Origin: Symbiodinium natans
Lineage: Eukaryota; Sar; Dinophyceae; Suessiales; Symbiodiniaceae
Length of the DNA stretch: 64,000 nucleotides
Direction: 5' to 3'
NCBI GenBank assembly: GCA_905221605.1
Contig: CAJNDS010000102.1
Location: 248,001 to 312,000, forward strand
A program made the position numbers and the translations under genes. The stretch's first letter is position 1; each line of letters opens with the position of its first letter. The notes beneath the pieces are model-generated. The model was given only the letters and a program-made list of their open reading frames with translations, made no database searches and was not told the DNA's origin. Shown here one piece after another: positions 1-9,784 of the stretch.

Positions 1-590
1 AGGACAGAAAACCAACCCGGGAGCACATCAACATGCAGAGGCCCATTCCCCATGAAGCCCTTTAAGCCCCCAAAGCCGCTAAACCCCCCTAACAAACCTT
101 CTGAACCTGGTACCCTAACAACCCTAAACCCTAAACCCCATAAACAAATCCGTCTCATAGGGCACCCAAGGCTCCAAGGCTCGAGACTCCCGAAGCGGCC
201 CTCCAGCGCCCGCCGGGCTCGCAGGCCGAAGGCCTGGGAAGCCCTTGGGATGCCGAAGATGGAGAGGAGCTCCTGGTTTTTTGGGGGGGTTTAGGGTTTA
301 GGGTTTAGGGGTTTAGGGTTTGGGGTTAAGGGTTTCGGGTTTGGGGTTACAGGGCTTCCACCGTTGCTATGGGCTTCTCGACTGGGGTTGCTATAGAGTT
401 TCTGTTAGGGGTTTGTAGGGCTCGGTGCTGCTTTTTGCCAGTCTGGGGTTGGTGTTCCAGAACTGCCAGCAGGACACATTTTTGGGTTAAGGGTCAAGGG
501 TTAGGGTTTAGACATGCTGAGACCAAAGGGCGTGTGCCTGGCAGGCAACAGGACTCTAAGGGCGTAGATAGCTTAGCACACGTCCAACCA

Positions 591-667
591 CCAGGATGGG
601 GCTTTAGGCCTTCTCACTATAAAACAGCCTTGTTGAGGGATTATAGGCTACAATGGCCCATCCTGGC
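591..667. mobile_element. Type D inverted-repeat element
   Basis: Arms ccaggatgggg and ggcccatcctgg; centre has ttgagggattatagg. Four copies in the window. Confidence 0.82.
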
Positions 668-1110
668 ATGATGAACTTGGCAAGCGACTGGAACTTTCCA
701 ACCTGTGATTCATCAAGACCTCGCGCACGCTGCCCTGGGTTTGGAGGAACTTAACTCCACCAGCCACAGCCGTTGTAGGGTTTAGGGTTGAGGATTTCGG
801 GTGGTTTAGTGCGCACATGACCCGCAGCGCTTCAATGTAGTCTTCTTCCCCTCTGCAAAGGAGCCTAAATACCCCCGGACCCCAAACCCCAGAACATGCG
901 CGCATGTATGTTTTTTCATAGACCCTAAACACTATAGCCCTAAGAAAGCTCAAGACAAAGGATTCCCCAAGCAAAGACGTTCATTTGCCTCCCATGGACC
1001 TTGAACCTGTATGCAAAGGTCGCGGGCGCTCCCCTGTGAAGGCTCTCATGTTCAACACCTGGTGCTTGAAGGCCGTTTGCTGGTACTGTGCCTTACTTCT
1101 CCCATCACCA

Positions 1111-1195
1111 ACCTGGGACCCTACTTACCTACAGCTTAGTATTACGTACCCCCTAATTACTAAGTATAACCCTTAAAACTGTAGACAAAGAGGAA
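1111..1195. mobile_element. Type A inverted-repeat element
   Basis: Arms cctgggaccctacttacct and (t)gtagacaaagagg, diverged. Type A copies share tacctgggaccctctttacc at one end and its complement at the other, with ctgtaggtaaagagggtccc. Confidence 0.7.
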
Positions 1196-1343
1196 GGAAT
1201 ACAAAATGGCTACACCTTCATTATTTCGACTAACTAAGCCCAAAAAGGTTAAAGTTCAACTATTGGCCAAGTAAGGTGCTGTAGAGGCCGCGCTGAGGCC
1301 CACATCTCCTCGGAGCACCGGGCATGTGGGTTCAGGGGTCGTA

Positions 1344-1495
1344 AGCCCTAAGCCTAAACCCTATGAACCCTGTGAACCCTATGAGCCCTATAAACCCTAT
1401 ATAAGCCCTATAAACCCTATAAACCCTATAAACCCTATAAACCCTGCAAACCCTGTAAACCCTGTAAGCCGTATAAATGCTGGCCCTATAAACCC
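1344..1495 (-). repeat. 9-bp variant array CCCTATAAA
   Basis: Telomere-like units lengthened by two bases. Since 9 is a multiple of 3, the plus frame stays open and reads NPI repeats (NPINPINPIN); this is a repeat artefact, not a gene. Confidence 0.93.
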
Positions 1496-1565
1496 CGAGA
1501 ATGGTGAGAACGGCGGGACTTCCTGAGCCTTGAGGTCTGAGGCCTCTGGGGAGCAGGTGGCTGCG

Positions 1566-1643
1566 GGGGGGGTTTTGGGGGGGGGGGAGGGGGGGAGAGG
1601 GGGGGGCTTTTGGGGGGAGCGGGGGAGAGGGGGGGGCTTTTCG
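1566..1643. repeat. G-rich tandem repeat
   Basis: Blocks of G interrupted by gag and ctttt; a unit of about 30 bp (gggggagag...ggctttt) occurs at least twice. It can potentially form G-quadruplexes. Confidence 0.85.
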
Positions 1644-1734
1644 GCTCCAGCCCAACAAAACCCTAAACCCTAAACCCTGAACACTAAACCCTAAACCCTA
1701 AACCCTAATTTGAACGGAGAGTTCTGCCTGGGCT

Positions 1735-1835
1735 CTTAGAGAGGAGGCGAGGTCTTCCAGCGCTGGCCGCCCGTGGCTGCGCAGGGACTCCCGCAGATTG
1801 TCGTCTGCCTGCGGCGGTGTTGTGGAGGGTTTAGG
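1735..1835 (-). CDS. Possible OPR-array end or linker segment
   Basis: The minus frame reads PPQADDNLRESLRSHGRPAL and stays open for about 35 codons between telomeric tracts. The OPR core is not clear; it is called only because strand, size and flanks match the neighbouring segments. Confidence 0.3.
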
Positions 1836-2149
1836 ACCCTCAACCCTAAACCCGAAACCCTAAACTTAAACGATACACCCTAAACCCTAAACCCTGCAAA
1901 CCTAAACCCTAAACTGCACTGCCCGCTTGCAGGTGTATGAGGAGGCTTCGGGGTTTCCAGGCGGTTTGGGATGGAGGGCATGTGCGGCTCCGTCTACGGC
2001 CGGATGCTTTTAGGGTTTAGGGTTTAGGGTTTAGTGTTTATGGTTTAGGGCAGCCCAAGTTCTCGTTTGAGAAAGAATGAACCTTGGAGTTCTGGGCTAC
2101 TGGCATTTGCGCTTGGGAGCTGTCGCCCAAAAAAACTTAGGGGTTCATG

Positions 2150-2325
2150 GCTCTTCTGCCCAAGCCACCTGCAAGACGCCAAGGGCCCAGTGCAAGTCAG
2201 CGCAGCTCTGGGCAGTGAGATCCGAAGAGCCGAGAAGTCCCGAAAGTTGCTGGCACGCGGCGTCGCGCAGCGCGGCTTGGAGCACCAGGACATGCGCAAG
2301 CCCCCAAGCCTTGGTAGCCCAGTAA
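2150..2325 (-). CDS. OPR-repeat exon-like segment
   Basis: In the minus frame about 50 codons read LAHVLVLQAALRDAACQQL and then TAQSCADLHWALGVLQVAW, i.e. helix, PQ-like turn and Trp-bearing helix of an OPR unit. Other frames here are open but lack the motif. A type C hairpin element abuts it. Confidence 0.6.
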
Positions 2326-2424
2326 CCATATTATAATAAGGGCACCCTCTTTTTTGAGTTGGTTGCTTTAGAAGGGAACCCAGAACCCAAAAAAAAAAGG
2401 GGTAAAGCGGGATACCACTGGGCT
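2314..2424. mobile_element. Type C inverted-repeat element
   Basis: Arms agcccagtaacc and ccactgggct around agggcaccctctttttt...aaaaggggtaaag. Shared with three further copies. Confidence 0.8.
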
Positions 2425-2633
2425 CTTAAGAAGCGGTGTTGGCCGGCTGCTGCCCATCGAAGCCTTGAATGCGTGACACGCAAGCCTGAGCAGCTCCCTC
2501 GAATAAGGCCTCGCACCTGATGCCATCAGGGCTCTGTGTTGCAACTCGCCCCTAAACCCGAAACCCTAAGCACTAAGCCCTAAACCCTAGACCCTAAATT
2601 TCTAAACCCTTAGCCGATGAAGCAAACAGGTTC

Positions 2634-2735
2634 TCACAAACAGCATTCCAGGCTCCGCATTGCCAGCTGAGCAAGCTCCCAGGCAATATTCGCCAATCCC
2701 TGCTCGTCATGACTGTACTTGTCCTCAGTCTGTCT
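2634..2735 (-). CDS. OPR-repeat exon-like segment
   Basis: The minus frame reads DEQGLANIAWELAQLAMRS and ends in TGA shortly after. The core (Q)GLANIAWELAQL is a good match to the OPR consensus including the Trp. The longer open frame upstream crosses a poly-C run and is probably intron. Confidence 0.6.
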   Translation of the reverse strand, partial: RQTEDKYSHDEQGLANIAWELAQLAMRSLECCL

Positions 2736-3120
2736 ATCCCCCCCCCCCCCGGTAGCTGCTAATTGGCACCGACCCTGCCAACAATTACCTCCAAAGCCCC
2801 TCCGGTTGAAACCTCCTCTTTCTTTCTTCAGTAGCTCTTTTAACGGTACTGCCCTTCTTCCGAGTCCTGAAGATCTCATCGGTCTTCCCTGCAGCCCTGC
2901 GTCGTGCAGGAAAGAGGACATGACGGCATCCATCAGCTGGGTGCCGAAGTGGAGCGTGGTTCCTGGACTGGCACTCAGTTTTTCGGATGGGTTTAGGGTT
3001 TAGGGTTTAGGGTTTAGGGTTTAGGGTTGAGAGTTTAGGGTTCTGGAGCTTCGACAGCTTTCAATATTTCTGATGCTTTCTTGCAAACTTAAAGGCTGGT
3101 TCCAGCTCCACCTGATGTTA

Positions 3121-3321
3121 GTAGCCCAGTAACCCGTATCTTGCAATAAAAAGAGTACCTTTTCTGGGCAGGTTCCTTTATAAGGGCAGGGTTTAGGGTT
3201 TAGGGTTTAGGGTTTAGGGTTTAGGGTTTAGGGTTTAGGGTTTAGGGTTTAGGGTTTAGGGTTTAGGGTTTAGGGTTTAGGGTTTAGGGTTTAGGGTTTA
3301 GTAGAGGGCACCACTGTGGGC
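3121..3321. mobile_element. Type C element split by a telomeric array
   Basis: Gtagcccagtaacccgt, then gttcctttataagggcag, then (TTTAGGG)16, then gagggcaccactgtgggc. Comparison with the intact copy at 2314-2424 shows the array replaces the centre. Confidence 0.85.
3189..3301 (+). repeat. Telomeric array (TTTAGGG)16 inside a type C element
   Basis: Sixteen near-perfect units. The array lies between the two arms of one type C inverted-repeat element (3121-3321), so it was inserted into, or grew within, that element. Confidence 0.97.
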
Positions 3322-3408
3322 TGAGAGTCCCATGGACCGGCCGATGTTGGAAGCGTTCTGCGGGGCTTCTGCCTGGCCAAGGAGCCCGAAGCCCCCCGGC
3401 TTTCTGAA
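3322..3408 (-). CDS. OPR-repeat exon-like segment
   Basis: The minus frame reads GLLGQAEAPQNASNIGRSMG, a recognisable OPR core. It lies between a telomeric tract whose edge forms a possible ttcag acceptor and a hairpin element that is itself interrupted by telomeric repeats. Confidence 0.5.
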
Positions 3409-4040
3409 CCCTAAACCCCAAACCCCAAACCCTCAACCCTAAACCCTAAACCTGCAGTGGGTCATACTATGGCGTTGAGCATGCCTGGCCCAACCTGGCA
3501 GAAGTTTCACTACCCCAACCTCCGCACTTGCAAAAAACAAAAACGCACTTCTTCTGGCCACACCCTACTCTGGCTCCCTAAACCCTAAACCCTAAACCCT
3601 GACCCCTAACCTTCAGCATGCCCCCCCAAACACCATGCATCCCGGCCTCGTGGCGCGATACTCTCCTGAAGACTGTCGGCAATGCGGGGCTCGATGATCT
3701 TATAAACACTATAAACTCACGAACCCTAAACCCTATTTTTTGGAAGATGTCATGTTACGGGGGGTTTCCGAAAATAACCGGGGTACCCTTTTTGGATCCC
3801 TTTAAGGGGATTCTGTTCTACTCTGGGGTCAGAGGCATACCCCTATTTTGGGAAATGCCCTGAATTATGGCGCGCTCCTCTCAAAAGGAAAGGGTCCCAG
3901 CCGATGCAGCTCAAATACTTCAGATGGCACAAGCTTCCCACATGTTCCAACCTCCTACCCTGAAAGTCGGGCGCCAAGCTTGGACAATCTAAACATTCAG
4001 CACCGCCCGCAATCCCTGAAACCTCCATCCACATTGCTTT

Positions 4041-4192
4041 CTAAACCCTAAACCCTAAACCCCTAAACCCCTAAACCCCTAAACCCCTAAACCCCTAAAC
4101 CCCTAAACCCCAAAACCCCTAAACCCCTAGACCCCTAGACCCCTAAACCCCTAAACCCCTAAACCCCAAACCCCAAACCCTAAACCCCAAAC
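4041..4192 (-). repeat. Variant telomeric array, 8-mer CCCCTAAA
   Basis: About 17 units, most with an extra C (CCCCTAAA) and some CCCCAAA or CCCCTAGA. It is the largest stretch of this variant here and suggests local copying of a variant unit, not fresh telomerase synthesis. Confidence 0.95.
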
Positions 4193-4196
4193 CAAG

Positions 4197-4332
4197 CCAG
4201 GGCTCAAGAGAGCTGCTTGACCGAGGCGGGGCATCGGAGAAGCTGAGCGCCGGCCCATGGTTCCGGGGCCCCGCAGCGCGTTCGCCGCGTTCTGGGTGCT
4301 GGGCTCGGTCAGGACACGGGAGCCTCTTGTGA
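4197..4332 (-). CDS. OPR-repeat exon-like segment
   Basis: The minus frame reads TEPSTQNAANALRGPGTMG with no stop over about 45 codons. The putative acceptor (ccctaag) is formed by the edge of the adjacent telomeric tract at 4333-4405, so intron boundary and telomeric repeat coincide. Confidence 0.55.
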
Positions 4333-4559
4333 GCTTAGGGTTTAGGGTTTAGGGTTTAGGGTTTAGGGTTTGGGGTTTAGGGTTTCGGGTTTCGGGTTTC
4401 GGGTTGGGGGCTTTCGGATTCGAGGGGTTTGGTTGAGGGTTCAGGGTGAAACTGGATAGGGGTTAGTTACGGCCAAATTCCACAGTCTAAGCTGGGGGGC
4501 TGTACCGTGCTACACACCATAAGGGGGGGGGGGGGTACTGAAGAAAACACAACGCTGGG

Positions 4560-4679
4560 GGATAGGATTAGGGGGACCCTTGGGGATATAGACCCTCTGA
4601 ATAAGGTCCCTGTTTAAGAGAGCCAGAAGAGCGTTAAGAAGGGGTTCCCTTTTAAGGGTCCCCCTTATCCTACCTAGGA
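4560..4679. repeat. Hairpin element, type V
   Basis: Arms gataggattagggggaccct and agggtcccccttatccta. Confidence 0.82.
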
Positions 4680-4682
4680 AAC

Positions 4683-4803
4683 GCGGCGGAGCAGCAGGCT
4701 TCCGGCAGACCACCGGTCGAAGAAAGCTCGCTCAAGTCCAGAGTTCCGGGAGCCCGGGCCAAGTTCGAGGCATCCTTAGTTGTCCAGTATCCTGGGGGAA
4801 CCA
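4683..4803 (-). CDS. OPR-repeat exon-like segment
   Basis: The minus frame reads TKDASNLARAPGTLDLSEL and continues open through about 40 residues, matching the core and second helix of an OPR unit. It is bounded by a hairpin element at lower and a telomeric tract at higher coordinates. Same strand as its neighbours, so probably part of one gene. Confidence 0.55.
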
Positions 4804-4936
4804 AAGGTGAGGGTTTAGGGGAACTAAAGGTGAGGGTTTAGGGTTTAGGGTTTAGGGTTTAGGGTTTAGGGAACCTTTTTGGATTCTAAAGGGGATATAA
4901 TACCCCAAAAAGGTTCAAGGGCTACCTCCTCTGCTA

Positions 4937-5569
4937 CTAGGCATCTTGGGCATCCAGCTGGTCAAGGACAGAAGCGCCCTGCTGGGAAATCATCTGCGTC
5001 AAAAGCCGGCCCAAGACGGCGCTGGTCGCAAGCCCTCGAGCTGTGTTGCTCGGATTCTGTGGCCCGGACTGCGATGCCTTCTCCAAGGAAGCCGAACGGG
5101 TGGCCGCAAGCAAAGAGCCCTCCTCCGCGTAAAGCTTTCCGGAAGTCCATGACAGATTGGCAGGTTCCTGGGGCAGAAGCTCACTGGCTCGGTCTTGAGA
5201 CTCCTGGGATGCTCTCAGCATCAACATGCTGCTCCGCGCGTGGAGGTTGCCGAAAGCCCGCGCTAGGTTGGCAGTCTCCTGGGTGTGCGCCTCACGCAAT
5301 GTGGTCACGCCCCACTGCGGAACTGCGGCAAATAGGGGCTGGTGGAAGTGCTCTGAGGTGGAGGATGCTCATGCCATGCCCGCCAAGTTCTGTGGGTTGA
5401 CATCTCCCGAGGAGAGAAACTGCCAGCCCGCCGCGTTCAGCGCAGTCACACCGAAGATGCCCAGCTTGGCCGGCGGCCGGGCCATGTTCGCGAGGTTCTG
5501 GGCTGTAGGTGTGTCCAGTATCTTCAACGCCGCTTCTGAGATGCCAGTCCTCCACAGAGTTCTTACGGC
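4937..5569 (-). CDS. OPR-repeat coding segment, five to six repeats, one in-frame TGA
   Basis: OPR proteins bind RNA, mostly in chloroplasts or mitochondria of algae and dinoflagellates. This frame holds consecutive repeats of about 38 residues, each with a PQNLAN-like core: TAQNLANMARPPAKLG, VNPQNLAGMA then TGA, QETANLARAFGNL, QEPANLSWTSGKL, GPQNPSNTARGLATS. The frame continues through the TGA at 5369-5371 without shift. The TGA occupies the column that is Trp, Arg or Gln in other repeats. It is the longest family-supported reading in the window. Either this is a decayed copy or TGA is read as Trp; the sequence cannot decide. Confidence 0.72.
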
Positions 5570-5750
5570 ATGCTACTTGTACAAAGCACGGGGAGACAGA
5601 GGTACCCCAAACCCCAAACCCCAAACCCTAAACCCTAAACCCTAAACCCTAAACCCCAAGCCCTATAGGGGGGATCCAGGACCACCCCCCTCAGTCAGCC
5701 AAGGAACACTGCAAACTCATGGTGCGCCTCAGGTATTTTGACGTGCATGG

Positions 5751-5848
5751 GTTGGGATGTTCCCCCCCTTATACTCACGGTCCTTAGTTGGGATTGTATA
5801 CCCCCGATTCTTCTCGCTATTAAGAGTATAAGGGGGAAACATCCCAAC
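5751..5848. mobile_element. Type B inverted-repeat element
   Basis: Arms gttgggatgttccccccttat and ataagggggaaacatcccaac. Type B copies share ttgggatgttccccttatac, acagtcctta and the complements. Confidence 0.92.
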
Positions 5849-6187
5849 GCATGGGTTTATAGGGGTAAGGGTGGGCGTCTCCTGTTCAGTTAATAACTCC
5901 AGCATCCCCACTTGCCTACTTCCCAAGCAAGCACGCTGCAGAAACAACGTGTCTCCCTCTCTCTCGCGCATATGGGCCCTTTGCAACTTGCGAGCTGCAC
6001 ATGTAGTGCGACTTGAGAACCAGGTTCCTTGAGAAATGGCCTTAACACACGCACAGCAACCCCAGCTCACGTAGCCTCTGCGATCTACCAAGCCTTTCCC
6101 ACTGCCAACACCTCATCCCTTTCTCTCAGCCCCACCTTCTTGATCCAGGCCCCAAGAAAGAACTCAAGTACTCATGGAATGATATTC

Positions 6188-6189
<2 letters not shown>

Positions 6190-6222
<33 letters not shown>

Positions 6223-6300
6223 TGTATGTCTAAGCAATACATATACACGCACCCACACACACATATAGTACAGACATATATATATATACACACACACAAA
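6190..6300. repeat. AT and CA microsatellite
   Basis: An (AT)15-type run followed by CA/TA-rich sequence. The YIYIYIY open frames are artefacts. Confidence 0.95.
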
Positions 6301-6329
6301 CAATCGTGCGAATACGTGTCTCTACTCAC

Positions 6330-6445
6330 CTTATGCCACAACCCTCGCCAGCAGTCCCAGCACCTCCCCTGGGCACCTGCATCGTGGCCAAAGTTTAGGC
6401 CCTGGTGGCCAGGTCTTGCGCCTTGCGCTCCTCGACACCAGAAGA
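6330..6445 (-). CDS. OPR-repeat segment with in-frame TAA
   Basis: The minus frame reads KAQDLATRA, then TAA at 6395-6397, then TLATMQVPRGG. Aligned with the unit at 14.8 kb (SVQTLAKLQQV) the TAA stands where Gln occurs; in most units the column is Trp or Arg. It may be a pseudogene lesion or a sense codon. Confidence 0.5.
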
Positions 6446-6609
6446 GGAGCGTTTTAGGGTTTGTAGGGTTTAAAGGGTTGAGGGTTTGGGGTTTAGGGTT
6501 TCGGGTTTAGGTTTAGAGTTTAGGGTTGAGGCCAGACATGTCCCAGAGCTCATTTCATGCGGCCCCTGCATTGCCCTCGCCCCCCAAAAGCGACATTGTA
6601 GGGCGAGGG

Positions 6610-6704
6610 GCTAATATAGGGGGTTGAACAGTTAGAATGGTATGGGACCCCTAAGGGAACATGACTGGAAATTATTCCGACCCCCTATTGACCCCTATAT
6701 TAGG
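6610..6704. repeat. Hairpin element, type O
   Basis: Arms gctaatatagggggt and acccctatattagg; also a related fragment at 52650-52715. Confidence 0.75.
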
Positions 6705-6972
6705 CTTTCTCCTGTTGCCGGTGCTATGAAGACCGAAGCCCAAGATTTGCTCTCCTCAATGCACCAAGCAGCCCAGAAAACCCGGAGAGAGGGCAGGGAG
6801 CCACCCTAAACCTTAAACCGTAAACCCTAAGTCTAAGTGAGCCTGGTTGAGACCAAAACTTGGCTTGCGGGACGGGGGGAGGAATACTATAACTTAGTTG
6901 TCAGACTTTTTTGGGGGGAGGGAGAGGTATATTGCATGGTACAGCAGTGTAACGACCTAGGTCTTAAAGATC

Positions 6973-7090
6973 TAGCCCAGTAACCTTAAGATGACAATAT
7001 GGGTACCCATTTTTTGGCTGGTTACTTCATAAAAGAACCCGGAACCGGAAGAAAGGGTAAAGGGTTTCAGGATTAGGGTAGCACTGGGCC
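6973..7090. mobile_element. Type C inverted-repeat element
   Basis: Tagcccagtaacc at the left and gtagcactgggcc at the right; centre has gggtacccattttttggctg. Confidence 0.82.
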
Positions 7091-7177
7091 CCCACGGATC
7101 AAGGAAGGGGAAGGAGTTGCCGCTCCTGCAGGATCTCGCGAAGCCGAGCACCGCCGCACTCCAGCAGCTCAGCCTCC

Positions 7178-7265
7178 CAGGATGGCTTATGAGGCCTTAG
7201 AATCCTCATAATGAACCCTATAAAGGGCCTTTTAAGGGACTATAGGGTACAAAAGCCCATCCTGG
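7178..7265. mobile_element. Type D inverted-repeat element
   Basis: Arms ccaggatggctta and aagcccatcctgg. Confidence 0.85.
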
Positions 7266-7863
7266 TCAGTTTCAGCTTACAAGCAGGGGCCCCCGTTACT
7301 GTATAATAGTTTTGGTTGAGGGAACTAGAACCAAAGTAGTATAGGACGTATAACCCAATTTAAGGCCCTGATGACCCTATCCTACCTGTAGGGTTTGCGG
7401 GGGGATTCGTTGAAAGGAGTTTTTTCTTGTTGGGCGGCGAACCCGAAAAGACATGTAGCTGTAGATATTCGGGGCACTGGGGTGGCCAAAAACAGCCTCC
7501 GTGCAGTTGGAGTTGGGGGCGAACTTGAACGGTAAGCCCGCCGAAAACAAGTTCCCCCCCCTTTTACACTTGGGGTATACATCTGGGACATGCAAAACAC
7601 CAATCTTTTCCTGCATGGGCCCAAAGAAGCCCCCAGCCAAACCCTCAACGATCCATGCCCCAGCTTAGCGAGAACCTTTTTGGGTTTCGACTCGAGGCCC
7701 AAACCTAGATCCCCCAAGCTGATGCTTCAGGATCGTCTGCAAGACCCTTCGCATAAACCCTAAACCCTAAACCCTAAACCCTAAACCCTAAACCCTAAAC
7801 CCTAAACCCATTCAAGAAAATGGGCGCCTAAACCCTAAACCCTACACCCCTTCAAGAAAATGG

Positions 7864-7975
7864 GCGGGCCAGGAAGCCTGATTGCACCCCAGGGTAGTGA
7901 GGCTCCGCAGCAGGTTGCTCACGTCCTGCGGGCCAAACGTAGCCATCTTCCTGACCGGCACTTGCTCCCGAATGG
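7864..7975 (-). CDS. OPR-repeat exon-like segment
   Basis: The minus frame reads MATFGPQDVSNLLRSLTTLG followed by CNQASWPA, a strong OPR core. It is flanked on both sides by telomeric tracts of opposite orientation (7829-7850 and 7975-8010). Confidence 0.65.
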
Positions 7976-8108
7976 GTTTAGGGTTTAGGGTTTAGGGTTT
8001 AGGGTTTAGGGCTGGCGAACTCAGGCCATACATAAGTAGCGAATGCGCAAGCTGACTCGACCTACTGGGTTTGCCCCAGGAACCTCGGAATCAAAAGAGG
8101 GAATACGG

Positions 8109-8218
8109 TTGGGATGTTCCCCATTTTTCCAGCAGTCCTTAATATTAATAGGACTATGGTACCCCCGAATAGAATCCCTATTAAGGGACTGTTATTTAGT
8201 ATAGATTGGGAACATTCC
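8109..8218. mobile_element. Type B inverted-repeat element
   Basis: Arms ttgggatgttcccca and attgggaacattcc with aatattaatagg in the centre. Confidence 0.85.
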
Positions 8219-8286
8219 TAAACCCTAAACCCTTTTGCATCCGGGCTTGGAAACCATAAACCCTAAACCCTAAACCCTAAACCCTA

Positions 8287-8400
8287 GAACGCGCAAGGCT
8301 GGCTTAAACAGGCCCAGCTGCGCCACCGCCCGATCGGCTGACGCGGCCTGCAGCGGCGGATCTGTCGAAGCAAGGGCCCCTGGCATGGAGAAGCAGCTGC
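8287..8400 (-). CDS. Possible OPR-repeat exon-like segment
   Basis: The minus frame reads GALASTDPPLQAASADRAV and AQLGLFKPALRV without stop, GC-rich, and sits exactly between two telomeric tracts. The OPR core is degenerate, so the call is moderate to low. Confidence 0.35.
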
Positions 8401-8412
8401 TTTCCAAACAAA

Positions 8413-8508
8413 GGGTTTAGGGTTTAGGGTTTAGGGTTTAGGGTTTAGGGTTTAGGGTTTAGGGTTTAGGGTTTAGGGTTTAGGGTTTAGGGTTTAGGGT
8501 TTAGGGTT
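8413..8508 (+). repeat. Telomeric array, about 13 TTTAGGG units
   Basis: Near-perfect units directly beside the OPR-like segment 8287-8400. Confidence 0.97.
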
Positions 8509-8700
8509 CCCTCCTGCACGGCTGGGGCGAATCCGCATCGCAGCGCGATTTCGAGTCCGACTGGTTTCGCTGGTGGCTCATGTTTAGGGTTCAAAGGGTT
8601 TAGGGAGTGCCTATGCCCACTTGTTGCGGTTTCGGGCTTAGGTCTTGTAAAGCTTGAACCCTGAAGGCTACCACCCAGTGAGCTCAGGAATAAACTCGTC

Positions 8701-8780
8701 CAGGGACCCTCTTTACCTACAGCTTTCTGGGTTATACCTAATTAAGGGTAATTACCACTAATCTGTAGGTAAATAGTCCC
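8701..8780. mobile_element. Type A inverted-repeat element
   Basis: Arms agggaccctctttacctacag and ctgtaggtaaatagtccc enclose a palindromic centre with taattaagggtaatt. Confidence 0.85.
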
Positions 8781-9204
8781 AAAATGTCTCAAGAATTTCG
8801 GTACGAGACTCGGCCACTTCAGCCCACAAGGAAGCAAAAGATCGTTTGCACTTGGCTAGGGTCTCCATGGGTTCTGTGCTTACGGACGTCAGGGGGACAC
8901 TCTGAGGCTTCTCCGTTCAGGGTTTCGGGTTCAGGGCTGAAGACCCTCTAAAGTCCCCCTTAAGAGCCAAGAGCAAGTCGCCCTCAGTGTTCTGAAACGC
9001 GCAGAAATTTGAGCCTCAGGTGGCGCGTCCACAACTCTCAAACCCCCCGGCTCCCCCTCCCTGTACCCTCAACTCTCCGAAAGAGCTCTTGAAGCGCAAT
9101 CCTCCTTCACTCCCTTACTAAGGCCTCAAGGCTCACGATGGCCAGCTCTGTGAGCTCTTTCGGCCCCCGCACAGCCCTAAACCCTCTAAGCCCTATAACC
9201 TAGC

Positions 9205-9291
9205 TCATGGTTGGGATAGTATTAAAACCTTAAATGTATATTCCTTATTGGGTTTAAGTACCCTTAAAAATGTAAAATGATACCCAACTAT
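9205..9291. repeat. Hairpin element, type U
   Basis: Arms tcatggttgggatagtat and atgatacccaactatga. Confidence 0.8.
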
Positions 9292-9327
9292 GACAAAGTA
9301 TAACATTCCTGGAGCCTTTGAACCTTG

Positions 9328-9348
9328 CCCCCCCCCCCCCCCCCCCCC
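9328..9348. repeat. C homopolymer (one of several)
   Basis: Runs of C or G of about 15-29 bases are at 9328-9348, 17466-17484, 27997-28017, 51599-51614, 56183-56211, 60075-60096 and 61079-61099. They are unusual in number, prone to sequencing and slippage errors, and lie at junctions between segments. Confidence 0.95.
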
Positions 9349-9356
9349 AAGTCTCT

Positions 9357-9545
9357 ACCGAGGTCCACACAAAGATGCTCCCCCGTGCTCTTCGGCTCCC
9401 TTGGGCCTGGCTCCCAAGCGAAGCTCGAGAGATCCTGCGCGTTCGCCGCGGGGAGGGCGGCCGAGAAGCCTGAATTCTTCAGGTTTAGAGATGTGCAATC
9501 GCTTGATGCTATGCCAGATGCAGCATGTGAACCAAAAACAGTCAA
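9357..9545 (-). CDS. OPR-repeat exon-like segment
   Basis: The minus frame reads SGFSAALPAANAQDLSSFAW and then EPGPREPKS. NAQDLSSFAW is a clear OPR core with the Trp. A 21-base C run closes the segment on the 3' side. Confidence 0.6.
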
Positions 9546-9675
9546 ACAACAGGAATGCCTTGACCCAGTTTGCTCGATTAGCTTGCTAATGAGCTTGTTG
9601 TCACATCATCTCGGCTGTTGCGGCGTTTAGGGCTGGGGATAAGCGTAGAGGGTTTCTGCAAGCACTCGGTCCCTT

Positions 9676-9784
9676 TTGGGGACCAGATGAACCCTAAAAT
9701 TGGGGGTCATATACCCTATCCTACTATATTTCCTATTGAGGTATATGAACCATGAACCCTTTTAGGTTTCATGTCGTCCCCAAG
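9676..9784. mobile_element. Type E inverted-repeat element
   Basis: Arms ttggggaccagatgaaccc and gtttcatgtcgtccccaa. Confidence 0.87.

Noticed and set aside
1-350. Chromosome end at the start of the window
   Set aside because: The first tract is short and of the same kind as over 100 internal tracts; no long terminal array is seen.
1326-1658. Open frames encoding NPINPIN or YRVYRVYRV
   Set aside because: They are translations of the 9-bp CCCTATAAA array.
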